Shown here: piece by piece, positions 62,219-64,000 of the stretch
Numbering within the stretch: the first letter of the stretch is position 1
Layout of the letters: each line of letters starts with the position of its first letter
Assembly: GCA_009602725.1 (NCBI GenBank)
Contig: WELB01000030.1
Location: forward strand, 701,553 to 765,552
Origin: Spirogloea muscicola
Lineage: Eukaryota; Streptophyta; Zygnematophyceae; Spirogloeales; Spirogloeaceae
Direction of reading: 5' to 3'
DNA: 64,000 nucleotides
Translations under genes and position numbers: made by a program
Notes under the pieces: model-generated
Told to the model about the DNA's origin: nothing
The model's input: only the letters and a program-made list of their open reading frames with translations
Databases searched by the model: none

Positions 62219-64000
62219 ATGAGCTCCATCAGGGACGGCGGCGGCGGCGGCGGCGGGCACGCCCTCGCGTTCCGGGTGATGCGCCTCTGCCGCCCGGCGC
62301 TGCAGGTTGACCTCCCGCTGCGCTGCGACCCCCGCGACCTCTGCGCCGGCGAGGACGACGACGACGACGATGGCAGCGGCGGCGGCCTTGGGAGCTCCTC
62401 GCGCGCCTTCGCCGGAGGCGCCGCCGGGATCGGCGGCGGCGGNCCTCCGCCGCGCTCGCCGCAGAGGCCGCCGCAGGAGCCGCCTGACGAGCGCGCCGCC
62501 CCGCCGGCTCTGGTCTGTGCGGCCGCCCGCAGGTCCATCTACCTGGGCGAGACGTTCTGCAGCTACATCAGCATCGGCAACCACGCCAACGCGGACGTCC
62601 ACAACGTGGTCATCAAGGTGCGGCGTCCGCGCTGGTGGCTGTGAGACCCTCCGACCAGCAAGGGCGCCATTGCTGGACCACGGCTTTGGGCTGAGCGGGG
62701 GCCTGACACTGTCCTGCCGGCGGCGGTGCTGGGACCGGCGGCACCGCAGGCGGAGCTGCAGACGGAGAAGCAGCGGGCCGTGCTGGCCGACAACGCCAAG
62801 GCCCCCATCGAGCGGCTGCCGCCGGGCGGCCGCCACGACTTCATCATCGAGCACGACATCAAGGAGCTCGGCTCACACACGTGCGTCCCACTTGCGCGCC
62901 CCATGTGGACCTCACGGACTCGATGCTCTTGACCAGCTTCCCCAGTGGTAGCAGGCTCATGGTGTTTGGCATCAGCATTCACGGCCTTGATTCATCCTTC
63001 GAGACCTTCAGATTAGGCTTTCCTCATCAGAGCCACTCGGTGGACGAAGCTCGCATGCAAGGCTGACTGCAGAGCAGGCTCTGCGGTACAGGCTGGTGTG
63101 CTCTGCCGTGTATACGGATAAGGAGGGCGAGCGCAAGCACCTGCCGCAGTTCTTCAAGTTCGTGGCTTCAACCCCGCTCTCAGTGCGGACCAAGGTATGT
63201 CGATTGTGGGGTTTGTGAGTGTCAGTGTGCAGGGGCCTGACTCATGGTGATGCCAGGCTTACTCTCGTGAGCATTAGGGTTCATTCTAAAGAAGTTGTGT
63301 TTTCATTTGTGTGGAGTAATTGTCTAAGAACGCCGATTATACACAGCCCGCTGCAACTGCTGACTGCTATGTACTTCCCAATAGGTGACATACTTAGCAG
63401 CTGATACCCTCATCACTAACTGAGTTGCCTCGTTTTCTCTGTCTGATTTTAGGTCCGCACAATCCAGGTACACAATGAGCGACTGCCACAACTAAAAACC
63501 ATATTTCAGCATCTACAATCTCTAAATCTCTCTGGGTCCTTTAGAGTAGTCTTATTCTGATTCCAGATAGCTTCAAGGCCCCAGCTGACATGTTGGCCTG
63601 ACATTTACAATCTGCTATTGTTTGATGATCTGTATATGTAGTCCACCAAGAATGCAGCAGCAGGCAAGGCTTGATGTCATTGTATTGTCATAAGCCAAGG
63701 ACTTGGCAGGCTCAATTGTGAACTCTTGCTGAATGTTGCTGACTTTTCTGGGCTTCAGGACAGCGTGTTTCTGGAAGCCTCCATTGAGAACTGCACCAAG
63801 TCCCCTTTCTTTGTGGACCATGTGCGCTTTGACCCAACAGGCTCCTGGACCGCCAGAAGCCTTGGAGCAGAGACGGAAGCAGGACAACCTTGTGCCCCCC
63901 ATTACAGGTGTTCAAGCAGCAATACACGACAAGCTGTGCAGCTTCTGATATTGTCAGGAAGTTGCACCTCTGTGAAGAGTGCGTGCGCTTTGCAGTCAAT
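62219..64000 (+). CDS. TRAPPC13: TRAPP complex subunit 13 (TRAPPC13, DUF974), 3' end outside the window
   Basis: TRAPP complexes tether vesicles and activate Rab GTPases in the secretory and autophagy pathways. Exons seen: 62219-62617, 62750-62880, 63092-63194, 63453-63467 (15 nt), 63759-63907. Landmarks: HALAFRVMRLCRPALQVDLP, SIYLGETFCSYISIGNHANA, AELQTEKQRAVL, GGRHDFIIEHDIKELGSHT, LVCSAVYTDKEGERKHLPQF, PLSVRTK-VRTIQ and FLEASIENCTKSPFFVDHV. Exon 1 includes an acidic poly-Asp and a Gly/Ala-rich insert with a single n at 62443, so its length is not exact. The start is the ATG preceding a Gly run and the family's HPLAFKVMRL-like block. Exons 2 and 3 join in phase 2; the gene continues past 64000. 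Confidence 0.9.

Overview
This window looks like nuclear DNA of a green-lineage eukaryote, most likely a streptophyte alga or an early-branching relative. Genes are dense and intron-rich (about 100 introns over 13 recognisable genes), with GC-rich first exons and promoters. The gene set has plant-type members: a RUNKEL-type cytokinesis kinase, a TMN1/EMP12-type TM9 protein, an HVA22 protein, a plant cysteine oxidase, PTRE1/PI31, an NDPK3-like kinase and a plastid DUF751/Ycf33-like protein. The species cannot be named from sequence alone. Exon chains were built by eye from splice sites, reading phase and remembered family sequences; no search was run.

Layout: RPT5 (+, 338-3842) converges with TMN1 (-, 4703-8674). 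HVA22 (-, 11142-12791) and RUNKEL (-, 15286-19890) follow, separated by repeat-rich stretches holding 3' ends of a decayed retroelement family and a tRNA-Ala(AGC). GINS PSF2 (+, 22303-24118) converges with a plant cysteine oxidase (-, 24571 to about 26576, 5' end lost at an assembly artefact). RFT1 (+, 27163-31299) and PTRE1 (+, 32479-34806) come next. A 112-base gap is followed by a broken Ty3/gypsy-type LTR element (35902 to about 43125). A DUF751 gene (-, 43696 to about 44076) is divergent from adenosine kinase (+, 44539-47873), which converges with the KDEL receptor ERD2 (-, 48372-49992). NDPK3-like kinase (+, 50837-52741), a repeat block with a PIF/Harbinger relic, NAA35/MAK10 (+, 55677-61730) and the 5' part of TRAPPC13 (+, 62219 to beyond 64000) complete the window.

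The host genes are ordinary housekeeping functions: proteasome (RPT5, PTRE1), secretory pathway and glycosylation (TMN1, HVA22, RFT1, ERD2, TRAPPC13), replication (PSF2), purine metabolism (ADK, NDPK), N-terminal acetylation (NAA35), oxygen sensing (PCO) and cytokinesis (RUNKEL). They do not form a pathway cluster.

The most unusual content is the LTR element. Between its protease and reverse transcriptase it carries a DNMT3-like cytosine-5 methyltransferase region, and after its integrase it has a PHD-type zinc finger. Also notable are four GC-AG introns, microexons of 14-18 nt, a retroelement family seen only as 3' ends, and assembly artefacts (poly-A runs plus single n) in GC-rich repeats.
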